DNA of 64,000 nucleotides from contig CM043947.1 of assembly GCA_014529385.2 (NCBI GenBank), positions 123,018,891 to 123,082,890 on the forward strand, given 5' to 3'. The position numbers and the translations under genes were made by a program. Shown in pieces: positions 11,253 through 21,290 of this stretch. The notes under the pieces are model-generated. The model saw only the letters and a list, made by a program, of their open reading frames with translations, was not told where the DNA came from and made no database searches. Source of the DNA: Adiantum capillus-veneris (lineage: Eukaryota > Streptophyta > Polypodiopsida > Polypodiales > Pteridaceae). Numbering within the stretch: position 1 is the stretch's first letter; every line of letters begins with the position of its first letter.

Positions 11253-11826
11253 TGTGCGCTCCTTGCCGCACTGTCGAAGCAAGGGACTTGCCAATACACC
11301 GTATGCGAGCCACAAACGGCTCCAAGCACACAACAAGCCTAAACTAGCAAGCTCAAGAAAACAAAGGGTGTGTCACTCACCGCTCTACGCTCGCCTTCGT
11401 GGTGGATTCCTCGCCGCGATGAAGAAGAAGCTGCAGTCGTGCCGCGCTCAACCGCTTCGCCGCCGTCGTGCCTTCGTAATGCTCGATCGCACACACACTC
11501 TCCCTCTCTCTCTCTCTCACACACACACACACAAGGAGGTGAAGAAGAAGAAGATGGAGATGGAGCAAGAGCACTCTTCAATTGCACAAATGAGAGAATG
11601 AGTAAAAATTAGGTTTAGTTGGCTTTTATAGGAGCTCACCCCATTCACACTTGGGCGCCCATGCTTAACCAACTAATCCCTTGAATGTCCAAGTTAAAGT
11701 GCGCCTCTCATCGACGATCACTCTACCTTTCCCTATTGGTCCGACAAGCCCGGTACCTGACTCTACCAAATACATAATACACGTCCGTCGTAGGTGATCG
11801 GTGTCCGTGTGCCGTGAGGGTTAACA
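11253..11826 (-). repeat. Element C 3' LTR (574 bp)
   Basis: On the plus strand it reads TGTGCGCTCC...GGGTTAACA; on the minus strand TGTTAACCC...GCGCACA. It is nearly identical to 19630-20203. The visible differences are one G/A near 11800 and one change in the (CT)n(CA)n microsatellite near 11518. ORFs here are LTR artefacts. Confidence 0.95.
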
Positions 11827-11839
11827 TGCCCCCCTTCCT
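11827..11839 (-). other. Polypurine tract of element C
   Basis: On the minus strand AGGAAGGGGGGCA abuts the 3' LTR. This is the expected place for the plus-strand primer. Confidence 0.75.
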
Positions 11840-13627
11840 GATGTAGATTCCGTCCTCGGAAGCTATTGAGTTGAAGCTGGATCGTCGAGGTGGAAGAGCA
11901 TTTGAGATGAATGTCCTTAGCCTTCTTCAGTCACTGCAAAATCAAACAACATTGGCACAGTAATGGCATTCTCTAAAAAAGCATTTGCAGTTTTAGGTAG
12001 ACACATTGATTGGAAAAAGAATTTCAAACAATTTGTCAGCAATGAACATTAAATTGCAATGTAATCAAATGCATAAACAGATGTAAAGGTAGAAAATTAA
12101 ACAAGTCTGGGTTGCTAATTTGACGGTCGAAAAGCACTAGAGATCGAATATTAATACCATGGGTAAGCTTCTTAACTTTCTGTGGTCAATTAAGCTGTTT
12201 AATCGCGAGAGCCAAGTATTCATGTTCGAGGGCTGACTAGAGGCTATACCTAGAAAACCTTGTAGTTAAGCTACCATAAAAGGAATTTCTCATGAAATCA
12301 TCGCCTGACTGATTACTTTTTCTTTGACCCCCCAAGGTCTTTTCACATTGATTCAATTATGATGTGTGTGCTTATTTTGTATGCCTTGGGTTTTTTGCTT
12401 TTCAAGGAAAAGCGCCCACGCTGGGAACCTCTAGGGCTCTAGTACCATAGGCGATACATGTGAGTGAAGTACCAAATCAAGCCGAGATTTCTCTTCCAGC
12501 TTAAAATTTTACATTGTGGCACTTTGATTTTTTGTTTGTTCATTTTCAGCATTTTAATTTTGTAACTTTGGGGGGTCATATAACACTGTTACACTCCCCA
12601 GGCTCATCACATTAGTAAACTCCCTTTATAATACTTAAGCTAAAGGTCAATAGGGTTAAGCCCACTAGAAAGCCCTAGTACATTTCATACAATGCTGCCT
12701 AAATCGGATTAAGAACCTAAGTAACCATTGATTATTAGGAAGGCATTTCCCATGGTATTAAGAGAAGATTTCTAATACCGAGCTTGGTCAAACTAGCTTA
12801 GTCGGACTGCTTGATTTTTACACCTAAACAAGTGATTATGACAAAAGATTGCATTGAATTAAATGTTGGATACTAAGCCAATGCGTTGAATAGTATGCTA
12901 CCAATCACAATCAAAGCAAACAAACATGGATGCAAAAAAGATAAGGGCAATGCTAATGGACAAGAAACACCTGTTTGTGTTGATGGTCGCGCTTGATATG
13001 AAGTGTGAACGAGAGAAAGGTTCCATGAAGGTCCAAATCCTATCAATGGCAACACGTTCCTGTACACACTAGGAAACAAAAACAATACCTCTAGGAGGCA
13101 CATCAGTAGAAAAAGAGATCTTTGCTAATCACTCAACTCTAAAACAGAAACACTCTATCGTACTAATCTTACCTACCCTCCATCACTCAAGTGATGAGGA
13201 TCAAAGGTGTTTTATGGCATAGGTTTCTGTTTCACTGCACCAGATGTGACATGTGTAGGTATGAGTCAATGTTTTGACTTTTATTGTGCATACTCGTTTG
13301 CTAATTGCTCTTGCTCTTTTTTTTTTGATTTTTTTTTTTGAGTATAAAGCTTTATATGTACATTCCCTAAGATTGGAATTGAGAGGTCAGGAAAAAAGGT
13401 TGAGAGGGAAACAAATGAATGATAACTGTCAGCAAACACTCCCCCCTTCCTTGGGTAGATCATACCGTTTGAAATGAGCTTGTCACCCTTTGAAACCAAT
13501 TGTTCCAGTTGGTAATAGGTGAGGATTTTTGCCAGTAGTTTGTTATTACCCTAGGTGCCTTGTCAAGCTGCAAGGGTGGTAAGGTACTCTCCCAGGATCG
13601 AACTTGAAGTGGTTCATTAGGTGATTC
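11840..13627 (-). other. Element C non-coding 3' region replacing pol
   Basis: About 1.8 kb between the third ORF and the polypurine tract. No frame longer than about 75 codons looks like protein, and I see no RT, RNase H or integrase motif on either strand. Poly-T tracts lie near 13316-13340. Confidence 0.7.
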
Positions 13628-14266
13628 TTAAACACTGGGAGGTGTGGATTCTTTTGTAGCTTCATAGAGGTCCACTACTATAGATGGAGGCTGTGTAGAA
13701 GCTTTTACCTCTATGGATGTATTACATGAGGAGCTAGAAGCTTCATGGGACTCCCCCCTTCCTGAGCTAAGTGGAACAAATCGTTCTTTCTTTGGTACCC
13801 AAACTAGCTCGGGAGCAGGTGTGTAGCATTCTGTGATTTTTTTCTTTCCATGATCATTGATTCGTTTTGGAGCTACGGGATTGGGCTCACTTGGGTCAGG
13901 TGATAGGTAAGAGCACAATCTACGTTTTGGAACCCAGATTTGATCATTTCCTTGATAGTAGCCTTGGGCTTCCAATAGTCGTTTAGGGATCCATCGCAAC
14001 ATTTTCTTACTTTTCTTGGAGCGAGTGGTACATTTCTTACAAGGCTTCTGTTTTTTAGCACTAGCTATGGTCACTAAAGAAGCTTTAGGGACCCACTTGT
14101 ATGTTTTCTTCGTTACCTTAGGATGAGTCTTGTCGGAAGCGATATGCATTGCTTGTAGCATATTTAAGGGTATAGGCATTTCATTCCCCTCAGGTGTTAC
14201 CCAGGTCGTCCCCCTATTTCCCCAAGTGTCTATGGTTGATGCTAGGTGGACCCAATCCACATTGTC
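13628..14266 (-). CDS. Element C third ORF, W-[VI]-P-K repeat protein in the protease frame
   Basis: About 212 codons in the same frame as protease, directly after its TAA stop, with no obvious ATG at its beginning (the first in-frame start-like codon is GTG). It contains TTWVTPEG, YKWVPKAS, LRWIPKRL, QIWVPKRR and LVWVPKKE, spaced about 20-45 residues, with basic linkers. The block LLEAQGYYQGNDQIWVPK matches the element A ORF at about 4980-5035. It would be made by stop readthrough, or the TAA is a recent mutation (CAA-to-TAA fits). The function is unknown. Confidence 0.6.
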   Translation of the reverse strand, partial: DNVDWVHLASTIDTWGNRGTTWVTPEGNEMPIPLNMLQAMHIASDKTHPKVTKKTYKWVPKASLVTIASAKKQKPCKKCTTRSKKSKKMLRWIPKRLLEAQGYYQGNDQIWVPKRRLCSYLSPDPSEPNPVAPKRINDHGKKKITECYTPAPELVWVPKKERFVPLSSGRGESHEASSSSCNTSIEVKASTQPPSIVVDLYEATKESTPPSV

Positions 14267-15079
14267 TTATTCCGTCATACCCGGTAACACATCCATATAA
14301 GGAGAATCTTGGCCAATGTCTGTATCCTTCTTACAAGTGTAACAATATTGTAGTGGGGCCGAGTGAACTGTGGTGTCAGAGCGATGATCAATAATGGTTT
14401 TACTCCCTAAGGGGTGTACCTTACCAGTCACCAAATCCACTCTAAGGACAGAGTCTTGGAATTGCAAATAGACATGATTTTTAGACCAATCGTGAACCAT
14501 TTGTGCTTCCCTCATGAATGGTCGTCCTAAAATCATTTCATATGACATAAGGTGTTTAGAGAAATCCATTACAATGAACGTATGTCGTACCTTGTGTCCT
14601 AGAACTTTGATCTTAAGATCCTTGAGCATCCCCATAGGTTTGGCTATGGTACCATTTTCCATCTTTACCACAATGTTAGTAACACTGAGGCGGGGTTTTC
14701 CCATGGATTCCCAACAATCTTTTGTAACGATGCTAACTCCCGCACCACCATCAAGAATTCCCTTTATAGTTAATCCCTTGGTAGTGATGGGTAGGGTCGC
14801 ATTAGACTCGTCGCCTTCAAAATACTGCCCTAATTCGTTAATGGGTACCTCGATCACAGACTCGTGTCCATCTAAGTCAAGTGATTGCACATGATTTTCT
14901 TCATCAATCATAATCGAGTCAGGCCTATTTGGTTGCACAAACTGCGGTAATCCCGTTCGTAGCTCTCCGTTAAGGAATGCTCGAAGTGCAAGGAATAACT
15001 CAGGATCTCCATACAGCTTTGCTATGATCGTGGTTCGGACCTCAGAAGACATGAAGTCCACTAGTTTGGCAACATTCAT
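14267..15079 (-). CDS. Element C retropepsin-like protease (270 aa)
   Basis: An aspartic protease that processes Gag. ITTKGLTIKGILDGGAGVS holds the active-site aspartate in the D-G-G-A form, followed by a typical beta-rich core and the closing MILGRPFM box. A tail with VLRVDLVTGKVHPLG follows. The ATG overlaps the gag stop as ATGA (15076-15079), so translation could restart after gag. The frame is undamaged. The ORF ends with TAA, and the same frame continues into the WVPK ORF. Confidence 0.85.
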   Translation of the reverse strand: MNVAKLVDFMSSEVRTTIIAKLYGDPELFLALRAFLNGELRTGLPQFVQPNRPDSIMIDEENHVQSLDLDGHESVIEVPINELGQYFEGDESNATLPITTKGLTIKGILDGGAGVSIVTKDCWESMGKPRLSVTNIVVKMENGTIAKPMGMLKDLKIKVLGHKVRHTFIVMDFSKHLMSYEMILGRPFMREAQMVHDWSKNHVYLQFQDSVLRVDLVTGKVHPLGSKTIIDHRSDTTVHSAPLQYCYTCKKDTDIGQDSPYMDVLPGMTE

Positions 15080-18000
15080 TGGCGTTTTGCAGGGTGTAGG
15101 TCCTTGACTAGGAACTGGTGAGGATAAATCTCATATTCCTCAATGGGATCATGTATTCCTTCGTTAAACATCCTTTCCAACAAGAAAGGTGTATGCTCAC
15201 TTTCTGATGTCCTGTCCTCACTCCCTTCTTGGATGATACTAGATATGGCTAACGGTCTATGGTTCATGTGGGGTGGATGAACTTGCGTGGGAAACACTGT
15301 GTCATGAATTTTGACCTGCATGGGTTCTGATTCTAGTTTCCTTTGAGTCTCCTCCACTAAACCTCTTAGATGTTTCACCTGCTTAATCTCGTCTACTGGG
15401 TTTGGGTACGTCCCAATCTTCTTTTTACAATTCTTCCCTTTTTGCCCCTGCAGTTTATCTTGGGGGTCTTGGATTGGATTTGGAAACACTTGTGGTGTTT
15501 TCAGAGGCTCTTTATGGTTTTCTCTCATTCGGTTTTCATTTGGTTCCATGTTACGGTTTTCTTTGTCGGTCTTTCCCTTTGTGGTATTGGTTCTAGTCTC
15601 CATTGTCTCGACTGAATCTGAATCATCCTCGAGGTCATTCATATACACGGGGTCATCTCCTGTTCCTATGTTTGTTTTGGAACTTGGCTTTGAATTTTCC
15701 GTATTCTGCGACTTCTTCCTTCGTGTCTTCTTTTTCTTTGCTTGGATAACTGACGCGGTATCTCTCTCTTCGAGGATATGTCCTGGCCCTTGAAGCATGG
15801 ACCGTGTAATCGCATAAGCGGGTGCAACGGGTGGTATTGGCGATGTCACACTAGCAATTTCGACCAAATTCAGGGGTGTGATTTTAGGCGCATTTGGGTT
15901 ATAGGGGCATTGGGCAATCAAGTGATCTATGCCACAACGATTACATGTGAGTATTGGCATTGCAGACGTGCTCCCTTGATTCACTTGCATCTGTGCAGCA
16001 TTCTTTTGCAGCCTAATAGGGCACTCCGCTACTCGATGTGGTCCACCACACTCGTAGCATTGAAGAGGTGGCCTCCTAGCCTGGGTGTTGATATTTTGAC
16101 CTCTGGATGCGAGAGCAGCAGCTTGATAAACCGGCTTGACTTGTCCCCAATAATCTTCCATGTAGTATATAGGACATTCTTCCAATGTATCAAGTCCGTA
16201 GGCAATACTAGTGTCTATTTCCTCCTCACAGCCATCTGCATAAGCATTTGATGGCTCGCAACCCACTTGGTTCATAGGGGCGACTCTTGGATGCGGGGGC
16301 TGCGGTCCTAGCACAGGAGGTGGTAACGGTGTAGCTTGTACAACATTTTGAGATCTAGGGACCATGTGTTGCGGTAGTTGCTCAACAGGTGGAGCAGGCA
16401 TCAATACAAGAGCTCGAGGCGCATCCGTCCAGGCTACAGGTGGTCTATTTGCCATCATACGTTTGATCATTAAACAATCCTTAGCTTGGTGACCATACCT
16501 ACCACATGCGTTGCAAACTCCATTAAATTTTACTCTAAACGTAGGGCACTCACTAGTGCTATGTGGACCTAAGCAAATGGAACACCATTGTTGCTCCCTT
16601 CTTGGATACATGTGACTATTTTGAGGGGGTCGATTATCCTTAAGAGACTCTTGGATTGCCTTGGTGAGGTCTGTCAAGAATGTCTCAAATACCTTTGGCT
16701 CATTGGCAATGGGCTTTGCAGTCATGGGTTCATACTCAATGGCTTGTGAGCTAGTGGATCTCGTGTCAGTAGACACCCTCATGCCTGCTATCATCAAGTT
16801 GTCCTCTAATTGGATTGCATTGGCAGTGACATCTTCCCAGGTTGTGATACCTCTAATCACTAGTCCATTATAGATTCCTTCATTCCTCAACCCTCGAATG
16901 AATCGATCAAGCAGTTGGTTATTGTTGAAGCGCTCATTTACAGGGCAGCGAGAGTTTAAGTGCTTTAGACGACTAATGAAGTCCCTTACTGACTCTCCTT
17001 CCTTACGTTCGGCCTTCTGTAGCTGAGATGCTACACCCCAAAGCACACCTTCTCGTATGTACTCCTTTAGAAACAACCTTCGAAGGGTAGGGTAGATTGT
17101 TTTCTCGTCCACCCTTAGGGTCCTATACCAATCTCCAGCCTTCCCACTTAATGTCAAGCTTAAGGCATTGCACTTATGTAGTTCGTTGCGTTCCCCTAAG
17201 GAATCACATACTTGTTCAAACACTTCAATGTGTTTCCTAGCATCTTCGTCCCCATTGAATTTTTGCGTGAGTTTGGCAATTTGTACTGCCTTACTTCTAG
17301 GCTCTCTATCAGATGCATGACGCATATTTTCCGCGATAGATCGACCTATGGTTTGAGCAAACGCTGCCAAGTCACCTATGTGAGGAGGCAGGGCCGGTGG
17401 AGGTACTCTTGGAATCATATGTGGGAGAGGAACGGGTACCGGTCTTGGCATATGTGTGGATGATGCAGGATATGGAACATAACCGGGCATAGGTCCACTC
17501 GGATAAGAGCTAGGGAGCGGCACTCGAGGAGCATAAGCAAGTGGTACAATTGGAGGTGTGGGGGCCATGTGTGCATAAGGGGCTAGAGGCACATACGGTC
17601 GAGGCCCTATATTAGGTACTACGACACTAGGTAGTGGCACTGCGCTAACCGTAGATATCATCGGTACATTCTCTGTCAGGCTTATCCCTGGAGTGAGCAC
17701 TGTGTTTTCCTTGATAGAGGGTTGAGCCAAGTTAGGGAAGCTAAAGTTTTCGCTCGGAGGCTCAGATTGCATAGAGACACCAGGTGAAATGACGTAAGAT
17801 GGGTCCATGGGGCTCATTAGAGGAGTCTCCATTTGTGATAGAGTAGGCTGTTGAGCCTTGCTCGTATCCAGAAATCTCATGGGGCCAGTTGAGAGTATAT
17901 TTATCCCTCGATTTTGCCTTTCTGATTGAATAATGCCATGGATAACATTACAGATCATTTTCTGTTGATCTTCGATGCTCGTGGCACTAGAGGTGGATTG

Positions 18001-18639
18001 TACAATCTCTATCCATCCTACATGGTAGGCGTGGCCAGAGTGTAGATCCGTCAACACCTCAGTGTGGAGGTCGTATGTCCAATGATCATTAATGAACAAT
18101 CCTTCTAGAGTCGATGTGTTAACGGTTTCTTGTGAGGTAGAAGCAATGTTGCTCCCCGTGGTTTTACTTGCCACCAACGGTACTCTAGAGGGAACTTCTG
18201 AAGGAGGCAGCTCAACAGGGCCTTCTTGGTAAGAAGTTGGTAGGATATCCACATGGACACTCTTTGGGGGTGTGGGGTCCACGTGCGATGTGAAAGGAGA
18301 TTCCACTTCCCCACCCCCTTCGCGTGCTTCATCTGCATCAGGTTCCGAGCGAGTAGCTCTACCTAATGTTTCCATGAAACGGCTAAACATACTAGTACTA
18401 GGCTGTGGAGCTTCGGGAGGTGCATGGCCTTCTCTCTCAGTGTTTTGGGTAGGGTATGCTTCCATGATTTCTGAGTCGGAGGAGGAATCACTAGCGGCTA
18501 TTTTAGGGTCTTGGGTGGTGCTACCTTGTGTCCCCGCTGAGGGTCTAGAGCTTATCGTGGATGGGTAATGGGTGTCCGTATGAACAGAGGCACTCTCAAT
18601 ATGCTCGTGTTCTAGCACCCGCCCAGAGCGTAAGTGCAT
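15076..18639 (-). CDS. Element C Gag polyprotein (1187 aa), intact
   Basis: The start MHLRSGR is like the opening of gypsy Gag ORFs with a LRSGR motif. A long Ser/Thr/Pro-rich region follows, then a proline-rich stretch (about residues 330-420). The retrotransposon gag core runs from about 450 to 620 (AKLTQKFNGDEDARKHIEVF, LSGKAGDWYRTLR, LFLKEYIREGVLWGV, LLDRFIRGLRNEGIY). Four zinc knuckles follow: CSICLGPHSTSEC, CNACGRYGHQAKDC, CYECGGPHRVAEC and CNRCGIDHLIAQC. A lysine-rich patch (QAKKKKTRRKKS) is near residue 970. It is much longer than a usual gypsy gag. No stops or frameshifts are present. Confidence 0.9.
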   Translation of the reverse strand: MHLRSGRVLEHEHIESASVHTDTHYPSTISSRPSAGTQGSTTQDPKIAASDSSSDSEIMEAYPTQNTEREGHAPPEAPQPSTSMFSRFMETLGRATRSEPDADEAREGGGEVESPFTSHVDPTPPKSVHVDILPTSYQEGPVELPPSEVPSRVPLVASKTTGSNIASTSQETVNTSTLEGLFINDHWTYDLHTEVLTDLHSGHAYHVGWIEIVQSTSSATSIEDQQKMICNVIHGIIQSERQNRGINILSTGPMRFLDTSKAQQPTLSQMETPLMSPMDPSYVISPGVSMQSEPPSENFSFPNLAQPSIKENTVLTPGISLTENVPMISTVSAVPLPSVVVPNIGPRPYVPLAPYAHMAPTPPIVPLAYAPRVPLPSSYPSGPMPGYVPYPASSTHMPRPVPVPLPHMIPRVPPPALPPHIGDLAAFAQTIGRSIAENMRHASDREPRSKAVQIAKLTQKFNGDEDARKHIEVFEQVCDSLGERNELHKCNALSLTLSGKAGDWYRTLRVDEKTIYPTLRRLFLKEYIREGVLWGVASQLQKAERKEGESVRDFISRLKHLNSRCPVNERFNNNQLLDRFIRGLRNEGIYNGLVIRGITTWEDVTANAIQLEDNLMIAGMRVSTDTRSTSSQAIEYEPMTAKPIANEPKVFETFLTDLTKAIQESLKDNRPPQNSHMYPRREQQWCSICLGPHSTSECPTFRVKFNGVCNACGRYGHQAKDCLMIKRMMANRPPVAWTDAPRALVLMPAPPVEQLPQHMVPRSQNVVQATPLPPPVLGPQPPHPRVAPMNQVGCEPSNAYADGCEEEIDTSIAYGLDTLEECPIYYMEDYWGQVKPVYQAAALASRGQNINTQARRPPLQCYECGGPHRVAECPIRLQKNAAQMQVNQGSTSAMPILTCNRCGIDHLIAQCPYNPNAPKITPLNLVEIASVTSPIPPVAPAYAITRSMLQGPGHILEERDTASVIQAKKKKTRRKKSQNTENSKPSSKTNIGTGDDPVYMNDLEDDSDSVETMETRTNTTKGKTDKENRNMEPNENRMRENHKEPLKTPQVFPNPIQDPQDKLQGQKGKNCKKKIGTYPNPVDEIKQVKHLRGLVEETQRKLESEPMQVKIHDTVFPTQVHPPHMNHRPLAISSIIQEGSEDRTSESEHTPFLLERMFNEGIHDPIEEYEIYPHQFLVKDLHPAKRQ

Positions 18640-19019
18640 GTGCTTTTGATACCCTAAGGTGTCAAAAAGCTGCTCTAGGAGGCCTTGTGACTAGTTTTTA
18701 GCGTGTTTTTTGTTTGTTTTTTTGCTAGATTTTTTAGAGCGTGTCGTGGAATGGGCCGTGTGATAGCTCAAAACGAGCGTATCGGTCAGAGGGTCGTGCC
18801 GTGCTTTACAGCCCTCCGTTTGGTCACTCTATGCCCTCGGAATCCCTAAAACTGTCAATTTCCAGTAAGGAACTAGGCCTAAACTAGAAAGTCTAAGGGT
18901 GCAAGTGGGAAGAGAAAGGAGGAGAGTGGAGGACTTGTCCCACATGCTCTCATTCCCTCTTGAGGGAGTAGGGTATATATATAAGAGTGAGTCTAGTATA
19001 TATCATAAGACTGAGGACT

Positions 19020-19037
19020 GAGGCCTGGGCCTGGGCT

Positions 19038-19073
<36 letters not shown>
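19020..19073 (+). repeat. (GGGCAT)n / (GGGCYT)n hexanucleotide repeat
   Basis: About eight hexamers: GGGCCT, GGGCTT, then about five GGGCAT units in a row. Confidence 0.9.
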
Positions 19074-19267
19074 AATGATCCCGATCCCGATCTATCTTTT
19101 ATACAGACCAACCCGTCCGTTTTAAGAGTCACGTTTTTTATTTTCGGAAAATATCGCCACCCACTCGCTCGCGTTTTTAATTTCCGATTTTTTTTCCTTT
19201 TAGATTTTTTTTTTCAAAATTAATTTTTTTTTTCTCAAAAAACTTTTTTTTCCCTTTTTTTTTTTTG

Positions 19268-19505
19268 ATGCAGAAAATACAGAAATTGAAAAAAACGCAG
19301 AAAATGCAGAAATTGCAGAAATTGCAGAAAAAACGCAGAAATTGCAGAAAATGCAGAAAAAACGCAGAAATTGTAGCAAATTGACAGAAAATGCAGAAAA
19401 TTGCAGAAATTGAACACGCCGAACTTGAAAACGCAGAAATTGCAGAAATTGGAAAAACACAGACAATAGCAGAAATTGAAACTTGACAACAATTGTAGAA
19501 AACGC
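19268..19505 (+). repeat. Short-unit tandem array (GCAGAAATT / GCAGAAAA)
   Basis: About 25 imperfect units of 8-10 bp built on GCAGAAAT. They give a low-complexity Phe/Cys/Ala pattern on the minus strand. Confidence 0.85.
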
Positions 19506-19607
19506 AAAAAACAGAAACCTTCCACACACTCCTTCCCTGCCTTTCCTATGATAGAAATTGCACCACAAGGAAGCGTAAAGTGCTAACCGAGCTTAGTGTA
19601 GGGCATA

Positions 19608-19625
19608 TCTCCGGCAGCGGCGCCA
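19608..19625 (-). other. Primer binding site of element C
   Basis: On the minus strand TGGCGCCGCTGCCGGAGA starts 4 bases after the 5' LTR. It is of the TGGCGCC(G/A)TTGCCGGGGA class used by Athila/Tat-type elements. It sets the element orientation as minus. Confidence 0.85.
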
Positions 19626-19629
19626 AAAA

Positions 19630-19879
19630 TGTGCGCTCCTTGCCGCACTGTCGAAGCAAGGGACTTGCCAATACACCGTATGCGAGCCACAAACGGCTCC
19701 AAGCACACAACAAGCCTAAACTAGCAAGCTCAAGAAAACAAAGGGTGTGTCACTCACCGCTCTACGCTCGCCTTCGTGGTGGATTCCTCGCCGCGATGAA
19801 GAAGAAGCTGCAGTCGTGCCGCGCTCAACCGCTTCGCCGCCGTCGTGCCTTCGTAATGCTCGATCGCACACACACTCTC

Positions 19880-19910
<31 letters not shown>

Positions 19911-20203
19911 AGGAGGTGAAGAAGAAGAAGATGGAGATGGAGCAAGAGCACTCTTCAATTGCACAAATGAGAGAATGAGTAAAAATTAGGTTTAGTTGGC
20001 TTTTATAGGAGCTCACCCCATTCACACTTGGGCGCCCATGCTTAACCAACTAATCCCTTGAATGTCCAAGTTAAAGTGCGCCTCTCATCGACGATCACTC
20101 TACCTTTCCCTATTGGTCCGACAAGCCCGGTACCTGACTCTACCAAATACATAATACACGTCCGTCGTAAGTGATCGGTGTCCGTGTGCCGTGAGGGTTA
20201 ACA
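19630..20203 (-). repeat. Element C 5' LTR (574 bp)
   Basis: Nearly identical partner of 11253-11826, followed directly by the AAGCC duplication (20204-20208). Confidence 0.95.
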
Positions 20204-20935
20204 AAGCCAGAGGCCACACCTAAGGCTCAGAAGCTACGAAGGCTAGGATTCATCAAGGAGCAGGCTTTACTCAAGGAGGTAAGAAAGCTTCTAGCAGCAA
20301 GTTTCATTTATCCAGTGGAGAATTTAGAGTGGGTCTCTCCCGTTGTTGTCAGTCCTAAGAAAAACGGCAAGTGGAGGGTGTGTGTGGATTATCGTCCACT
20401 CAATGAGGCAAAAAAAAGAGATCACTTTCTCCTCCCATTTCAGGATGAGATACTAAATGAGGTAGCTGGTCATGAAAAGTACATTGTGTGTGATGGCTAC
20501 TCGGGTTACTTTCAAATAGGTATCGCATTGGAAGATGAGTTGAAAACAACCTTCATCACTCCTTGGGGTTGTTATGCTTTTAGAGTCATGCCATTTGGTC
20601 TGACAAATGCTCCTGCAACTTTCCAACGCTTCATGAACATGGTGTTTCAAGCATTCTTTGGAAAGTCCATTAGGGTTTTTATTGATGATTTTTGCATTTA
20701 TAGCTCAAAATCATTGCATCCACAAAGGGTAGAAGAAGGTTTAAAGAAGCTCTATGACATGGGAAGTCAAATCAACCCTGAAAAGTGTCACGTAGGTGAG
20801 GATGAAGTGATCTTGCTTGGTCACAAGGTTTCCTATAAAGGCATTGAGGTGGATCCTTCAAAGGCAAAGGCTCTTATTGAGCTCCCATCACCCAAGAATC
20901 TCAAAGAGGTCATCTCATTCATTCAAAGGTGAAGT
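20204..20935 (+). pseudogene. Element B reverse transcriptase
   Basis: It resumes the gene cut at 11252. The first 110 bases continue the same region. Then VVSPKKNGKWRVCVDYRPLN, GHEKYIVCDGYSGYFQI (catalytic Asp in VCDGYSGY), FRVMPFGLTNAPATFQRFMN and the active-site box VFIDDFCIYS (about 20675-20705) are seen, with VILLGHKVSYKGIEVDPSK at the end of the palm and thumb. The box is FIDD rather than the commoner Y-x-D-D. The frame ends at TGA (20930) inside the connection region. Confidence 0.9.
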
Positions 20936-21290
20936 ATATGTCACGCTTTATTCACTTAGCTTCGGAGTTGCTTCATCCTTTGCAAAAGTTGACACAACAA
21001 GTAGAATTTGCATGGTTTTATGAGCTTGAAGAGTACTTTTGTAACATGAAAGTCATCCTGTCAGAGCTACCAACACTCATGCCTCCTTGTTGGGAGTACA
21101 CATTCTTTGTTAGCTCTAGTGTTGGGAAAGAAACATTTGGAGCGATTTTGCTACAACAAGATCCCCATAGTACCCGGATGCGACCCATCTACTTTGCTAG
21201 TAGGGTCATGAATGCTTTGCAGAGAGGCTACACGGAGGCAGAACTCATGATGCTTTCTCTCATGTTTGCGGTGAGAAAGTTTACCTCGTT
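20936..21290 (+). pseudogene. Element B first (retroviral-type) RNase H, active site altered
   Basis: This follows RT directly. It has SRFIHLASELLHPLQKLT, LPTLMPPCWEYTFFVSSSVG, FGAILLQQD, IYFASRVMNALQRGYTEAE and MMLSLMFAVRKF. The place that usually reads [FY]-x-D-A-S reads FVSSSVG, so the first catalytic aspartate is absent. This fits the known weakening of the original RNase H in Tat elements that gained a second one. Confidence 0.8.

Larger units (their letters stand above)
18640..19607 (-). other. Element C untranslated leader with simple repeats
   Basis: About 970 bp between the primer site and gag. It has a GGGCAT hexamer run (about 19027-19072), T-rich tracts (19190-19266) and a GCAGAAATT-type array (19268-19505). 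Frames through these repeats are not genes. Confidence 0.75.
11253..20203 (-). mobile_element. Element C: young non-autonomous gypsy-type element (gag-pro only)
   Basis: 8951 bp with two 574-bp LTRs that differ at only about two positions, a perfect AAGCC duplication, a GGCGCC-type primer site beside the right LTR and a purine tract beside the left LTR, so it reads on the minus strand. It encodes a complete 1187-residue gag, a complete protease and a third ORF. The remaining 1.8 kb before the 3' LTR has no RT, RNase H or integrase motif. I infer that it depends on enzymes from a related full element, like other LTR elements that keep gag but lack pol. It is the youngest insertion in the window. 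Confidence 0.92.

Noticed and set aside
10795-11601. 268-codon ORF running from the element B protease linker into the element C LTR
   Set aside because: A chimera made by the insertion; the second half is LTR sequence.
11339-11612. ORFs of 65-82 codons in element C LTRs
   Set aside because: Present identically in both LTRs on both strands, with no protein-like pattern; chance frames over a (CT)n(CA)n repeat.
19177-19568. Minus-strand ORFs rich in Phe, Cys and Ala
   Set aside because: They are translations of the GCAGAAATT-type tandem array and poly-T tracts in the element C leader.
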